Below are positions 44,505 through 53,045 of a DNA stretch of 64,000 nucleotides, one piece after another (positions within the stretch are counted from its first letter, which is position 1; each line of letters begins with the position of its first letter). Origin of the DNA: an uncultured Alkalilimnicola sp. (lineage in GTDB: Bacteria; Pseudomonadota; Gammaproteobacteria; Nitrococcales; AK92); NCBI GenBank assembly GCA_937951875.1, contig CALGAN010000015.1, positions 19,330 to 83,329 on the forward strand, in the 5' to 3' direction. The translations under genes were made by a program, and so were the position numbers. The notes beneath the pieces are model-generated. The model saw nothing but the letters and a program-made list of their open reading frames with translations. It searched no databases and was not told the origin of the DNA.

Positions 44505-45434
44505 CTACGCCGACGGCGTTTCGCCCTCGCCCAGCATCGCGCTCAACGCCGGCCCGTTCATGATTCGGCTGATCTTGTCGGCGTATTCGGGGTCGGTGGC
44601 GTAGCCGGCCTCCTGCAGCGCCCGCGCGAAGGCCTCCGGGTCCTCACCGACCCGCAGCGCGTCGCGGTAGCGGGGGTTGCCCTGCAAGAACCGTGCGTAG
44701 TCCTCGAAGCACTCATCAAGCGAGCGGTAGGCGCGAAAACTGGCCAATTCCTTGACGGCGACGCCGTCGCGGAACTCCAGCGTCGGAACCTTGACGCTCT
44801 CGCCGGACCAGCCGTGCGCCTTGATGCCGAACAGGTTGAAGCTGCTGCCGCCGTCGGCCTTGCGGATCACGTGCCGGCCCCAGCCGGTTTCCAGCGCCGC
44901 CTGCGCCACCAGCGCCTTGGCGGATACGCCGATCTTCCTCGCCGTCCGCTCGGCCGCGCTCCATACCGCGCGGACGAACTCCTCCGGCGACGCCCAGCCC
45001 GGCCCCTTGCCGCCGACCGCGGTCTGAGCGGGCGGCGTTTCCGCCGTCGGCCGCACCGCCGTCATCGGATGGCGCCGGTAGTCGTCCAGCGCCGCGCCCT
45101 GCGGCGCCTCGGCTTGCTGCTGCAGGCCCATGTTCTGCAGCAGCTGGCGCTCGATCACCGGCGCCAGGCCGAGCCCCTGCCCTTGCGCCAGATTCATGGC
45201 CAGCTGCTGATCGAGGAGATCGCGGTACTGGCTCTCGGCCGGGCCGCCGAACAGCGCGTCGCCGGGCGTGGCAGCGCGCATGCTCTTGAGCATCTGCTGC
45301 ACCAGCAGGCTCTCGAACTGGCGCGCCACTTCCTTGGCGGCGGCCGCCGACGGCGTCTTCAGGTCGGCCCGCAGCCGGCTCAGACCGGACGGGTCGAGGA
45401 CGTTGCCGTAGCGGTTGTCGGTGGAAGCGACCAT
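44505..45434 (-). CDS. flgJ: Flagellar rod cap / peptidoglycan hydrolase FlgJ
   Basis: The 309 residues are an N-terminal rod-cap domain (KEVARQFESLLVQQMLKSMR, about 34-95) and a C-terminal glucosaminidase domain (about 145-300) with catalytic Glu182 in LVAQAALETGWGRHVI. This dual-domain form opens the wall for the rod and is the usual gammaproteobacterial type. It is the last gene of the flgGHIJ string, 99 bases after flgI. Confidence 0.96.
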   Translation of the reverse strand: MVASTDNRYGNVLDPSGLSRLRADLKTPSAAAAKEVARQFESLLVQQMLKSMRAATPGDALFGGPAESQYRDLLDQQLAMNLAQGQGLGLAPVIERQLLQNMGLQQQAEAPQGAALDDYRRHPMTAVRPTAETPPAQTAVGGKGPGWASPEEFVRAVWSAAERTARKIGVSAKALVAQAALETGWGRHVIRKADGGSSFNLFGIKAHGWSGESVKVPTLEFRDGVAVKELASFRAYRSLDECFEDYARFLQGNPRYRDALRVGEDPEAFARALQEAGYATDPEYADKISRIMNGPALSAMLGEGETPSA

Positions 45435-45533
45435 GGCGTGTCCTGCCTCAGCGTCGTCACTGGGCCCCGCGCCCGGAACCGGGCGCGGAGATCGGGGCGA
45501 AGATCCTTGCCACCTTCGCCTCGGCGTTCATGG

Positions 45534-46628
45534 CTAGATCACGATCAGCTCGGCGCGCAGCGCGCCGGCCCGCTTGAGGGCTTCGAGGATGGCGACCACG
45601 TCCGAGGGCGCGGCGCCAACCTTGTTCACGGCGTTGACGATGTCCTGCAGCGAGGTGCCCGGCCCGAACAGGAACATCGGCCGCTTCTCCTGCTGCACTT
45701 CGATCGCGCTGTCGGCCGTGACCACGGTCTGGCCCTGGCTGAACGGCGCCGGCTGGCTGACGTTGGCGCTCTCGCTGATGGTCACCGTCAGGCTGCCGTG
45801 GGTGACGGCGGCGGCGGTGACTTTCACTTCCGAGCCGATCACCACGGTGCCGGTGCGGGAGTTGACGATCACCTTGGCGGCGGCCTCGCCCGGCTCGACC
45901 GTGAGATTCTCCAGGTAGGCGACGTAGCTGACCCGCTGGTCGGGGTCGGCCGGCGCCCGCACCTGCACCGACACCGCGTCCAGCGCCGCGGCGGTGCCGG
46001 GGCCCATGGTCTCGTTGATGACCTCGGCCATGCGCTTGGCGGTGGTGAAGTCCGGGCTGTGCAGGTTGAACACCAGCGAATCGCCCAGCGCGAACGGCGA
46101 CGCCACGGCGCGCTCGACCGTAGCGCCGCCGGGAATGGTGCCGGACGACGGCACGTTGACGGTGATCCGCGAGCCGTCGGCGCCGGACACGCCGAAGCCG
46201 CTGACCAGCAGGCTGCCCTGGGCCATGGCGTAGATCTCGCCGTCGGCACCTTTGAGCGGCGTCATCAACAGCGTGCCGCCGCGCAGGCTCTTGGCGTTGC
46301 CCAGGCTGGAGACGGTGACGTCGATGGCCTGACCCGGCTTGGCGAACGGCGGCAGCTCGGCGGTCACCATCACCGCCGCCACGTTCTTGAGCTGGAGGTT
46401 GTTGGCCGAGATGGTCACGCCCTGCGCGGCGAGCATGGCGCGGATGCTCTGCACGGTGAACGGCGCCTGCGAGGTCTGGTCGCCGGTGCCGTCCAGGCCC
46501 ACCACCAAGCCGTAGCCCACCAGCTGGTTGGTACGGACGCCGGCGATGGACGCCAGGTCCTTGATGCGCTCGGCGTAGGCGGCGGGGGCCAGTGCCAGCA
46601 GCAGCGCGGTCAACAGCAGCCGTTTCAT
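45534..46628 (-). CDS. flgI: Flagellar P-ring protein FlgI
   Basis: The 364 residues have an N-terminal signal peptide ([20 protein letters not shown]), then the conserved [24 protein letters not shown] opening, [12 protein letters not shown], and the C-terminal [20 protein letters not shown]. It forms the periplasmic bushing around the rod in the peptidoglycan layer. It is exported by Sec and chaperoned by FlgA (54153-54875). Gap to flgH is 12 bases. Confidence 0.97.
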   Translation of the reverse strand: MKRLLLTALLLALAPAAYAERIKDLASIAGVRTNQLVGYGLVVGLDGTGDQTSQAPFTVQSIRAMLAAQGVTISANNLQLKNVAAVMVTAELPPFAKPGQAIDVTVSSLGNAKSLRGGTLLMTPLKGADGEIYAMAQGSLLVSGFGVSGADGSRITVNVPSSGTIPGGATVERAVASPFALGDSLVFNLHSPDFTTAKRMAEVINETMGPGTAAALDAVSVQVRAPADPDQRVSYVAYLENLTVEPGEAAAKVIVNSRTGTVVIGSEVKVTAAAVTHGSLTVTISESANVSQPAPFSQGQTVVTADSAIEVQQEKRPMFLFGPGTSLQDIVNAVNKVGAAPSDVVAILEALKRAGALRAELIVI

Positions 46629-46640
46629 GCCTGTGCTCTC

Positions 46641-47312
46641 CTAGAACGGGAAGATCACGCTGTGGAAGAAGCGCGTGAGCCAGCCCATGCTGTTGGCGTC
46701 GGCCAGAGCGCCGGTGCCGGTGTAGGCGATCTGGGCGTCGGCCACGCGAGTGGAGGAAATGGTGTTGTCGGCCCGCACGTCGTCGCGGCGGATGATGCCG
46801 GTGATCACCACATACTCGTCGCCCTGGTTCAGGGTGAGCTTCTTGCGACCCTGGATGACCATGTTGCCGTTGGGCTGGACCGAGATGACCTGGGCGGTGA
46901 GCACGCCCTTGAGGGCGTTGCGCTGGTCGGCGCTGCCGTTGCCCTGGAACTCGCGGGTGCCCTGCAGCTCGGCGCTGAACGGGTTGCCGCCGATGGACAC
47001 CGGACGGCCGCCGAAGATCGGCGCCGCGAGACCGACCGAGTTCTCCTTGCTGGTCTCGGTACGGGCGTCCTTGCTGGCCTGGGTCTGTTCCTCGAACACC
47101 ACCGTCACCAGATCGCCCACCCGGCGGGCGATGCGATCCTCGTACAGCCGCACGTCCAGCCCGGCCTGGTAGATGGCGCCGTTGATCTGCCGCGGCGGCA
47201 TTTCCACGCTCGGCGGCGGCAGCGGCTCCGGCAGCGTCATCGGCGGCGCGCTGGCACAGCCGGCCAGCAGCGCCATCGACAACAGTGCGATCAGGCTCCG
47301 AATGCTAGTCAT
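46641..47312 (-). CDS. flgH: Flagellar L-ring lipoprotein FlgH
   Basis: This 223-residue lipoprotein has a lipobox LLAGC with Cys19. Family segments include GAIYQAGLDVRLYEDRIARR, VGDLVTVVFEEQTQASKDA, and ANTISSTRVADAQIAYTGTG. It forms the outer-membrane ring. ATG 47312 lies seven bases after AAGG; a GTG immediately before is in frame but closer to the SD. It follows flgG by nine bases. Confidence 0.95.
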   Translation of the reverse strand: MTSIRSLIALLSMALLAGCASAPPMTLPEPLPPPSVEMPPRQINGAIYQAGLDVRLYEDRIARRVGDLVTVVFEEQTQASKDARTETSKENSVGLAAPIFGGRPVSIGGNPFSAELQGTREFQGNGSADQRNALKGVLTAQVISVQPNGNMVIQGRKKLTLNQGDEYVVITGIIRRDDVRADNTISSTRVADAQIAYTGTGALADANSMGWLTRFFHSVIFPF

Positions 47313-47321
47313 CACAGTACC

Positions 47322-48107
47322 TTAGGTGTTGTTGTTGATGTACTGCAGCATGCCGTCGACCGTCTGGATCGCCTTGGTGTTGGTCTCGAAGGCGCGCTGG
47401 GTTTCGATCATGTTCACCAGCTCTTCGGCGATGTTGACGTTGGAACTCTCCAGCGAGCCCTGGAAGACGGTGCCCACGCCGTTCAGCCCGGGCGCGCTGA
47501 CCATGGCCGGGCCGCTGGCGGCGGTCTCGACGTAGAGGTTCTGGCCGATCGGCTGCAGGCCGGCGGGATTGACGAAGTCGGCCAGCTGGATCTCGCCGAC
47601 GTTCTGCACGTCGGCCTGTCCCGGCAACGTCACGGTGATCGTGCCGTCCTGACCGATGGTGATGGTCTGGGCGTTGTTGGGGATGGTGATGTTGGGCTGC
47701 ACCAGGTAACCGCTGGAGGTCACCAGCTGGCCCTGGTCGTCCAGGTGGAAGGAGCCGTCGCGCTGATAGCCGATGGTGCCGTCCGGCAGCAGCACCTGGA
47801 AGAAGCCGCGGCCCTGGATGGCCAGGTCCAGCGCGTTGCCGGTCTGCACCAGGTTGCCCTGGGTGTGCAGCTTCTCGGTGGCCGCCACCCGTACGCCGGT
47901 GCCGAGCGACAGGCCGGTGGGCAGACGGCTGTCCTGCGAGGTCTGGCCGCCCGCCTGACGCACGGTCTGGTAGATCAGATCCTCGAAGCTGGCGCGGTCC
48001 TTCTTGAAGCCGGTGGTGTTGACGTTGGCCAGGTTATTGGAGACCACCTGCATGCGCGTCTGCTGCGCGTCCAGGCCGGTCTTCGCTACCCACAGTGCTG
48101 GATTCAT
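47322..48107 (-). CDS. flgG: Flagellar distal rod protein FlgG
   Basis: The 261 residues start [20 protein letters not shown] with the rod motif [20 protein letters not shown]. The middle has [20 protein letters not shown], and the C-terminus is [23 protein letters not shown] 48107 follows AGAGGTG. The reading frame extends upstream to 48320 but that part is the intergenic region with promoter and hairpin. It has its own sigma-54 promoter. Confidence 0.97.
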   Translation of the reverse strand: MNPALWVAKTGLDAQQTRMQVVSNNLANVNTTGFKKDRASFEDLIYQTVRQAGGQTSQDSRLPTGLSLGTGVRVAATEKLHTQGNLVQTGNALDLAIQGRGFFQVLLPDGTIGYQRDGSFHLDDQGQLVTSSGYLVQPNITIPNNAQTITIGQDGTITVTLPGQADVQNVGEIQLADFVNPAGLQPIGQNLYVETAASGPAMVSAPGLNGVGTVFQGSLESSNVNIAEELVNMIETQRAFETNTKAIQTVDGMLQYINNNT

Positions 48108-48169
48108 GGCTGTCACCTCTTTAGTGCCCCCGTCGGCGAATTGACGCCTCCGGGACGTAAAGAGGTAAT

Positions 48170-48185
48170 TGCAAGAGGCGGGCCA
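48170..48185 (-). promoter_or_regulatory. Sigma-54 promoter of flgG
   Basis: The minus strand reads TGGCCCGCCTCTTGCA, with GG-N10-GC spacing and a perfect TTGCA. The predicted start is near 48159, with a 51-base leader before flgG. It shows that flgGHIJ is not wholly dependent on the flgB promoter. Confidence 0.87.
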
Positions 48186-48238
48186 ACCGGCGAGTATTCT
48201 TTTCGTTACAGCCGGTTGCGTTGCTTTCTTGAGAACGG

Positions 48239-48289
48239 CGCGCGGCGGGACCGCCCCCGACTCGTGGATGGGAGCGGCCCCGCCGCGCG
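48239..48289. terminator. Long GC hairpin between flgF and flgG
   Basis: CGCGCGGCGGG (48239-48249) pairs with CCCGCCGCGCG (48279-48289). Inside, CCGC/GCGG and CCC/GGG extend the stem, separated by single mismatches. It follows the flgF stop by 27 bases and precedes the flgG sigma-54 site. There is no T-run, so termination may be partial or may need a factor. Confidence 0.55.
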
Positions 48290-48316
48290 TCGTGTCGCCG
48301 CCGGGGAGCGGCAACC

Positions 48317-49060
48317 TCAACCGTTCTGCCGCAGCAGGCGGGCGCTGGTCTCGTCGTTCTCCTTGGCGGCGCCGATCAGCTTGACATAGGTCTCGAAGCT
48401 GCGGGCCTGGTCGATCATCTTCACCAGCGCGTCCACGGCGTTGGTGTTGCTGCTCTCCAACGCGCCGGCGGTGAGCCGCACGGTGCCGTCCGGCAGCGCC
48501 TGGCCGCCGTCGCGCAGCCGGAACAGGCCGTCCGGCCCCTTGACCAGATCGGCGTGATCGGGACGCACCAGCCGGATCCGGTCGAGCACCGCCAAAGTAT
48601 TGGCGGGCTGGCCGATGGGTACGATGCTGATGGTGCCATCAGCGCCGATCTCCAGCTTCTGCGCCGGCGGAATGGCGATCGGTCCGGCGTTGCCCAGCAC
48701 CAGCTCGCCGGAGCCGGTTTGCAGCAGACCGTTCGGGCCGATGCGCAGATCGCCCCGGCGGGTGTAGGCCTCGGTACCATCGGGCGCCTGCACCGCGATC
48801 CAGCCGTCGCCGTTGATGGCGACGTCCAGATCGCGGCCGGTGGTGAGCAGCGCGCCCTGGCGGAAGTCGGTGCCGACCAGGGTCTCCTGGACGTACGCCC
48901 GGTCCGGATAGCCGGGACCGCGCATCGGCGCGCTCAGCAGGCTGTCCAGGTCGGCACGGAAGCCCGGCGTGCTGACGTTGGCCAGGTTGTGGTTGTTGAC
49001 CTGCTGAGCCTGCAAGGTGTGCTTGGCGCCGGTCATGGCGATGTAGAGCAAGCGTTCCAT
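48317..49060 (-). CDS. flgF: Flagellar proximal rod protein FlgF
   Basis: The 247 residues have the rod opening [20 protein letters not shown] and [20 protein letters not shown], the central [18 protein letters not shown], and the C-terminal [20 protein letters not shown]. It forms part of the proximal rod with FlgB, FlgC and FliE. It lies 105 bases after flgE across a hairpin, and no promoter of its own was found. Confidence 0.96.
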   Translation of the reverse strand: MERLLYIAMTGAKHTLQAQQVNNHNLANVSTPGFRADLDSLLSAPMRGPGYPDRAYVQETLVGTDFRQGALLTTGRDLDVAINGDGWIAVQAPDGTEAYTRRGDLRIGPNGLLQTGSGELVLGNAGPIAIPPAQKLEIGADGTISIVPIGQPANTLAVLDRIRLVRPDHADLVKGPDGLFRLRDGGQALPDGTVRLTAGALESSNTNAVDALVKMIDQARSFETYVKLIGAAKENDETSARLLRQNG

Positions 49061-49121
49061 GTGGCGGTCTCCTGAAATGGCCCGCGGGTGACACCGACCC
49101 GGACGATGCGCGGCGATTACT

Positions 49122-49159
49122 CCGCCCCGCCGCCCCTCGCGCGAGGAGCCGCGGGGCGG
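49122..49159. terminator. Hairpin after flgE
   Basis: CCGCCCCGC (49122-49130) pairs with GCGGGGCGG (49151-49159), and the loop contains the smaller palindrome CCTCGCGCGAGG. It starts six bases after the flgE stop. No T-run is present on the minus strand; it could reduce flgF expression relative to hook protein or protect flgE mRNA ends. Confidence 0.55.
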
Positions 49160-49165
49160 CGTCCG

Positions 49166-50410
49166 TTAGCGGATGTTCAGAATCTCCTGCGAGAGCTGAT
49201 CCTGGGTAGCGATCATCTTGGCGTTGGCCTGGTAGTTGCGCTGCGCCGTGATCATCTTCACCAGCTGCTCGGTGACGTCGACGTTGGACTGCTCCAGCGC
49301 CCCGGACTGGATGGTGCCCAGACCCGAGGCACCGGGCGTGCCGCGCAGCGGTCCGCCGGAGGCGTAGGTCTCCACCCAGCTGGTGTCGCCGATCTGCTGC
49401 AGGTTGTCGGGGCTGGGGAACTGCACCAGCATGACCTGCCCCAGCACCGTCGACTGGCCGTTGGAGAAGCGGGCGAAGATGGTGCCGTCGTTCTCCACGC
49501 TCAGGCCGGCGAACTGACCGGCGGCGTAGCCGTCCTGATCCAGCTCGGTGACGGCGAACGCCGTGCCGAACTGGGTCAGGTCGGCGAAGTCGGTGACGAT
49601 GGTCAGATCGGTGGCACCCGCCAGCGGGCTGTCGGCCGCGGCCGCCGAGAACTGGTAGGTCACCGTCTCGCCGCCGTCGATGTTGTTGAAGGTGCCGTCC
49701 GGGTTGAAGGTGATCAGGTTCGGGCCGCTCGGCGCGTCGGGATAGCCGGCCAGCTGCGTATACACCTGCCACTGGTTGGGCTGGTCCGGCACCTTGACGA
49801 AGTAGAACGACTGCAGATGCGCCCGGCCCTGCGAGTCGTACACGGTGGTCGAGGTGGAGAAGCTGTAGCTGTCGGCATTGGCCGGGTCGAACGGCGTGAC
49901 CGCGGGTGCCTGCGTGCCGGACTGCAGGTTGGCGGTCATGTCGATGCGGGTGGTGGCGCGCGGCGCCACCGGGCTGGTGTTGACCCGCAGGTCGACGAAA
50001 GTGCCGGTGTTGACGTTGCCGGAGCCGTCCACGCCGTAACCCTGCAGCCGCCGGTTGTTGGCGTCGACGATGTAGCCGTTCCGATCCAGGGTGAAGGAGC
50101 CGTTGCGGGTGTAGAGCAACTTGCCGCCGTTGTTGACCTGGAAGAAGCCGGTGCCGTTGATCGCCAGGTCCAGGGTGTTGCCGGTGAAGGCGAACTGTCC
50201 CTGGGTGAACTCCTGGCGCACCGCCGCCAGCCGCACGCCCTGGCCGATGGCGATGCGCGCCAGGCCCATGTTGCTGGTGGCGAAAATGTCGGCGAACTCG
50301 GCGCGCGATCCCTTGAAGCCGACGGTCTGGCTATTGGCGATGTTATTGCCGGTCACGTCCAGATCGGCCGCGGCGGCATTCAGACCGGTGAGAGCGGTTT
50401 CGAAGGTCAT
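49166..50410 (-). CDS. flgE: Flagellar hook protein FlgE
   Basis: The 414 residues begin MTFETALTGLNAAAADLDVT with GNNIANSQTVGFKGSRAEFA and end with EQLVKMITAQRNYQANAKMI and ILNIR. The middle hook domains are beta rich (TRIDMTANLQSGTQAP, GLSVENDGTIFARFSNGQST). It polymerises into the hook under the FlgD cap. It lies 12 bases after flgD. Confidence 0.97.
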   Translation of the reverse strand: MTFETALTGLNAAAADLDVTGNNIANSQTVGFKGSRAEFADIFATSNMGLARIAIGQGVRLAAVRQEFTQGQFAFTGNTLDLAINGTGFFQVNNGGKLLYTRNGSFTLDRNGYIVDANNRRLQGYGVDGSGNVNTGTFVDLRVNTSPVAPRATTRIDMTANLQSGTQAPAVTPFDPANADSYSFSTSTTVYDSQGRAHLQSFYFVKVPDQPNQWQVYTQLAGYPDAPSGPNLITFNPDGTFNNIDGGETVTYQFSAAAADSPLAGATDLTIVTDFADLTQFGTAFAVTELDQDGYAAGQFAGLSVENDGTIFARFSNGQSTVLGQVMLVQFPSPDNLQQIGDTSWVETYASGGPLRGTPGASGLGTIQSGALEQSNVDVTEQLVKMITAQRNYQANAKMIATQDQLSQEILNIR

Positions 50411-50422
50411 GATCCATCCCCC

Positions 50423-51088
50423 TTAGCGGATCTCTTGGACGCTGGCCATGCTGACGCTGCCGAGGCCGGCGAGGTTGAGCGTGGGCTGAGCGCCCTGGTA
50501 GCCCAGGATGACGCTGTCGACGCGCGCCGACACCAGCGTACCCAGGGCGGTCTCGGTGCCGTCGATCACGGTCGAGGCCTTGAGCACGTAACGGCCGGGC
50601 TCGACCCGCGCGCCGGCGGCGTTGGTGCCGTCCCATTCGAAGGCGATGTCGCCGGCCGGCTGGACGCCCAGCTGCACTTCCCGCACCAGCACCCCACTCT
50701 CGGTGTAGACGCCCACCTTGAGATTGTTGACGGCCACCGGCGAGAACACCGTGGCGGTGAGGTTGCCATTGGGCGGCAGGTAGCCGACGTCGGACTCGAT
50801 CAGCACCTCGCGCCCGACCAGCGAAGCCGCCTGCAGGGTCTGCTGGGCGTTGATCGCCGCCTGGAACTCCTTGAAGGACTTCTGCATGTCCTGGATGCCG
50901 GTCGCCGTGGTGAACTGGGCGATCTGGCTCAGGAACTCGGCGTTGTCCATCGGATTGAGCGGATCCTGGTTCTTGAGCTGGGCGATCATCATCTTGAGGA
51001 AATCCTCCTGACTGACCTGCCCCTGGCTCTTCTGACTGCTGTCCCCGGCCCGGCCGATCCCGCTGCCAGTAAGTGCGCTCAGATCCAT
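50423..51088 (-). CDS. flgD: Hook-assembly scaffold FlgD
   Basis: The 221 residues have the conserved N-terminal segment QVSQEDFLKMMIAQLKNQDP, LNPMDNAEFLSQIAQFTTAT, followed by the Ig-like/FlgD domain (about 85-215) with FEWDGTNAAGARVEPGRYVL. It caps the growing hook and is discarded afterwards. It lies 22 bases after flgC. Confidence 0.96.
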   Translation of the reverse strand: MDLSALTGSGIGRAGDSSQKSQGQVSQEDFLKMMIAQLKNQDPLNPMDNAEFLSQIAQFTTATGIQDMQKSFKEFQAAINAQQTLQAASLVGREVLIESDVGYLPPNGNLTATVFSPVAVNNLKVGVYTESGVLVREVQLGVQPAGDIAFEWDGTNAAGARVEPGRYVLKASTVIDGTETALGTLVSARVDSVILGYQGAQPTLNLAGLGSVSMASVQEIR

Positions 51089-51110
51089 AATCGTTCATCC
51101 CCTCGAGCGG

Positions 51111-51527
51111 TTAGCTGCCCAGGCGCAGGGTCTGCAGCAGCAATTCCTTGGAGGTGTTCATCACCTCCACGTTGTTCTGGTAGGACCGCGAGGCCGAGAT
51201 CATGTTGACCATCTCCTCGACGGTATTGACGTTGGAGCGGTACACGTAGCCGTTGGCGTCGGCCAGCGGATGCGAGGGCATGTGCAGCATCTGCGCCGGC
51301 GCCTGGCTTTCCACCACCGCCTCCACACGCACCGGCACCGGCGTGTCGTCGGCGCCCTGCACCGCCTTGAGGGCGGCGGCGAACACCGGCTGGCGAGCCT
51401 TGTAGGCTTCCTCCGGGCTGCCGGCCACGGTCTCGGCGTTGGCCAGGTTGCTGGCGGTGAGGTTGAGGCGCACGGTCTGGGCGCTCATGGCCGAGCCGGC
51501 GACGTCGAATACCTTGAACAGACTCAT
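51111..51527 (-). CDS. flgC: Flagellar proximal rod protein FlgC
   Basis: The 138 residues have the rod signature MSAQTVRLNLTASNLANAET near the start and the C-terminal VNTVEEMVNMISASRSYQNN, VEVMNTSKELLLQTLRLGS. It is normal in length. It lies three bases after flgB and is translated from the same sigma-54 transcript. Confidence 0.97.
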   Translation of the reverse strand: MSLFKVFDVAGSAMSAQTVRLNLTASNLANAETVAGSPEEAYKARQPVFAAALKAVQGADDTPVPVRVEAVVESQAPAQMLHMPSHPLADANGYVYRSNVNTVEEMVNMISASRSYQNNVEVMNTSKELLLQTLRLGS

Positions 51528-51530
51528 GGC

Positions 51531-51929
51531 TTACTCTCCCCGCAAAGCGCCGAGCAGACCGGTGATGCGGTTGCCCAGAATGGTGAGCGTGGCCTGGTAG
51601 CTGACCGTGTTCTCGGCGAACTTGGCCTGCTCGGCCTGCATCTCCACGGTGTTGCCGTCCAGGGCCGGGCTCAGAGGGTAGCGATACAGCAGCGGCGGCG
51701 GCGCCTGCGGATCGCCGCCCGGCGGCTGCATATGGTTGGGACGGGTGGTGACCAGCACGGCTTGCTGGCTCTGCGCCTGCCGCATCGCCGCCTTGAAGTC
51801 GAAATCGCGGGCTTTGAAGTTCGGCGTGTCGGCGTTGGCCATGTTCTCCGCCAACACCTTGGTCCGCATGGCGCGCAAATGCAGCGCCGCTGCCGGCACT
51901 CCCAGGGTCTTGTCCAGTACAGAGCTCAT
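51531..51929 (-). CDS. flgB: Flagellar proximal rod protein FlgB
   Basis: The 132 residues have LRAMRTKVLAENMANADTPN, FKARDFDFKAAMRQAQSQQA, and the C-terminal QAKFAENTVSYQATLTILGN. It is the first gene of the flgBCDE unit, with a sigma-54 promoter 23 bases upstream of the predicted leader. Its SD (GAGG, six bases before ATG) lies within an inverted repeat described separately. Confidence 0.96.
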   Translation of the reverse strand: MSSVLDKTLGVPAAALHLRAMRTKVLAENMANADTPNFKARDFDFKAAMRQAQSQQAVLVTTRPNHMQPPGGDPQAPPPLLYRYPLSPALDGNTVEMQAEQAKFAENTVSYQATLTILGNRITGLLGALRGE

Positions 51930-51935
51930 GTCACA

Positions 51936-51961
51936 CCTCGCCGTTGAGACTGACGGCGAGG
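51936..51961. promoter_or_regulatory. Inverted repeat covering the flgB ribosome-binding site
   Basis: CCTCGCCGT (51936-51944) and ACGGCGAGG (51953-51961) form a perfect 9-bp inverted repeat with an 8-base spacer. On RNA read from upstream the 3' arm contains the flgB SD (GAGG). The sigma-54 start predicted at about 51952 would leave out the 5' arm, so only longer transcripts could form the hairpin. Confidence 0.6.
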
Positions 51962-51962
51962 T

Positions 51963-51978
51963 TGCAAGGGCTATGCCA
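51963..51978 (-). promoter_or_regulatory. Sigma-54 promoter of flgBCDE
   Basis: The minus strand reads TGGCATAGCCCTTGCA, with GG-N10-GC spacing and a perfect TTGCA. The predicted start is at about 51952, with a 23-base leader to flgB. Confidence 0.87.
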
Positions 51979-52073
51979 GCATCGGGAAAAGCCAGCGGAC
52001 ATGCCGCTTGGCGGCGCCCGGCGGGGATCGCCGCGGTGAGGAGGCGTCGGAAAACCGACGCGGGATTCGGCGC

Positions 52074-52937
52074 TTATTTCGCCGGATTAACGGCGTCGCG
52101 CAGCCGGTAGATGACACCGCCGCCGATGCGGATCATCTCGAAATGGTCGGCATGCCGCACCAGCGACTCCGAGGCGCCGACGATCAGGTAACCGCCGGGA
52201 TTGAGCACCTTGGCCATGCGGTTGAGGATGTCGACCCGCGATTCCTGGGAAAAATAGATGAGCACGTTACGGCAGAAAATCAGATCGAAACGGCCCAGCA
52301 AGCTGTAGCTCTCCAGCAGATTGTGCTGCCGGAAGGTGGTGCGGCGACGGATCTCGGGACGCACCTCCCAGGTGTTGGCGTCGATCTGGGTGAAGAAGCG
52401 GCGCAGCCGCTGCGGGCTCAGGCCGCGGCTGACGGCGCTGGCGTTGTAGCGCCCGGCCGTGGCCTGCTGCACCATGGCCGGCGAGATGTCGGTGCCCAGT
52501 ATCTCCGCCTCCAGCCGGCCGCCCTCCTCGTTGTATTCCTGCAAGGCCATGCTGATCGAGTACGCCTCCTGCCCGGAGGAGCAGGCCGCGGACCAGATGC
52601 GCGCCGGCCACAGCCGGCGCTGCTGGAACTCGGGGAACAGCCGCTGCTTGAGCGCCTCGAACGGATAGACGTCGCGAAAGAACTGAGTCTCGTTGGTGGT
52701 CATCGCCTCGATGACGTGACCACGCAGCGTGCCGGCGCCGGGGCGGTTCAGGCGCGCCACCAGCTCACCGAGATCGCGAAAGCCTTCACGCTCGATGAGC
52801 TGACCAAGGCGGCTGGCCACCAGGTACTGTTTGTTGTCACCCAGGACTATGCCGCAGGATTGTTCCAGAAAGTCCCGAAATGCTCGGTAGTGCTCCGGAT
52901 CGATCGTGGCGCTCGCCACGCTCTTGCCATCAGCCAT
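52074..52937 (-). CDS. cheR: Chemoreceptor methyltransferase CheR
   Basis: The 287 residues have the N-terminal helical domain (YRAFRDFLEQSCGIVLGDNK, RLGQLIEREGF) and the SAM-binding domain with TTNETQFFRDVYPF, IWSAACSSGQEAYSISM, ILGTDISPAMV, and FDLIFCRNVLIYFS. It methylates receptor glutamates, opposing CheB. ATG 52937 follows AGGGG; in-frame codons up to 52979 are possible. It is paired with cheV upstream, away from the main che operon. Confidence 0.96.
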   Translation of the reverse strand: MADGKSVASATIDPEHYRAFRDFLEQSCGIVLGDNKQYLVASRLGQLIEREGFRDLGELVARLNRPGAGTLRGHVIEAMTTNETQFFRDVYPFEALKQRLFPEFQQRRLWPARIWSAACSSGQEAYSISMALQEYNEEGGRLEAEILGTDISPAMVQQATAGRYNASAVSRGLSPQRLRRFFTQIDANTWEVRPEIRRRTTFRQHNLLESYSLLGRFDLIFCRNVLIYFSQESRVDILNRMAKVLNPGGYLIVGASESLVRHADHFEMIRIGGGVIYRLRDAVNPAK

Positions 52938-53045
52938 TCCAGCCCCTAGAGACGCCGTTCGATCTCTATAACCAACCACGACGACAAAAGGCGGACCCGC
53001 GACGGCGCCCGCCCATCACGGCGCGTACTATGCACCAAGGTGGCG

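Noticed and set aside
44424..48389. 1321-codon open frame on the plus strand
   Set aside because: It runs antisense to flgJ, flgI, flgH and flgG, which are certain. Its composition is that of a shadow frame.
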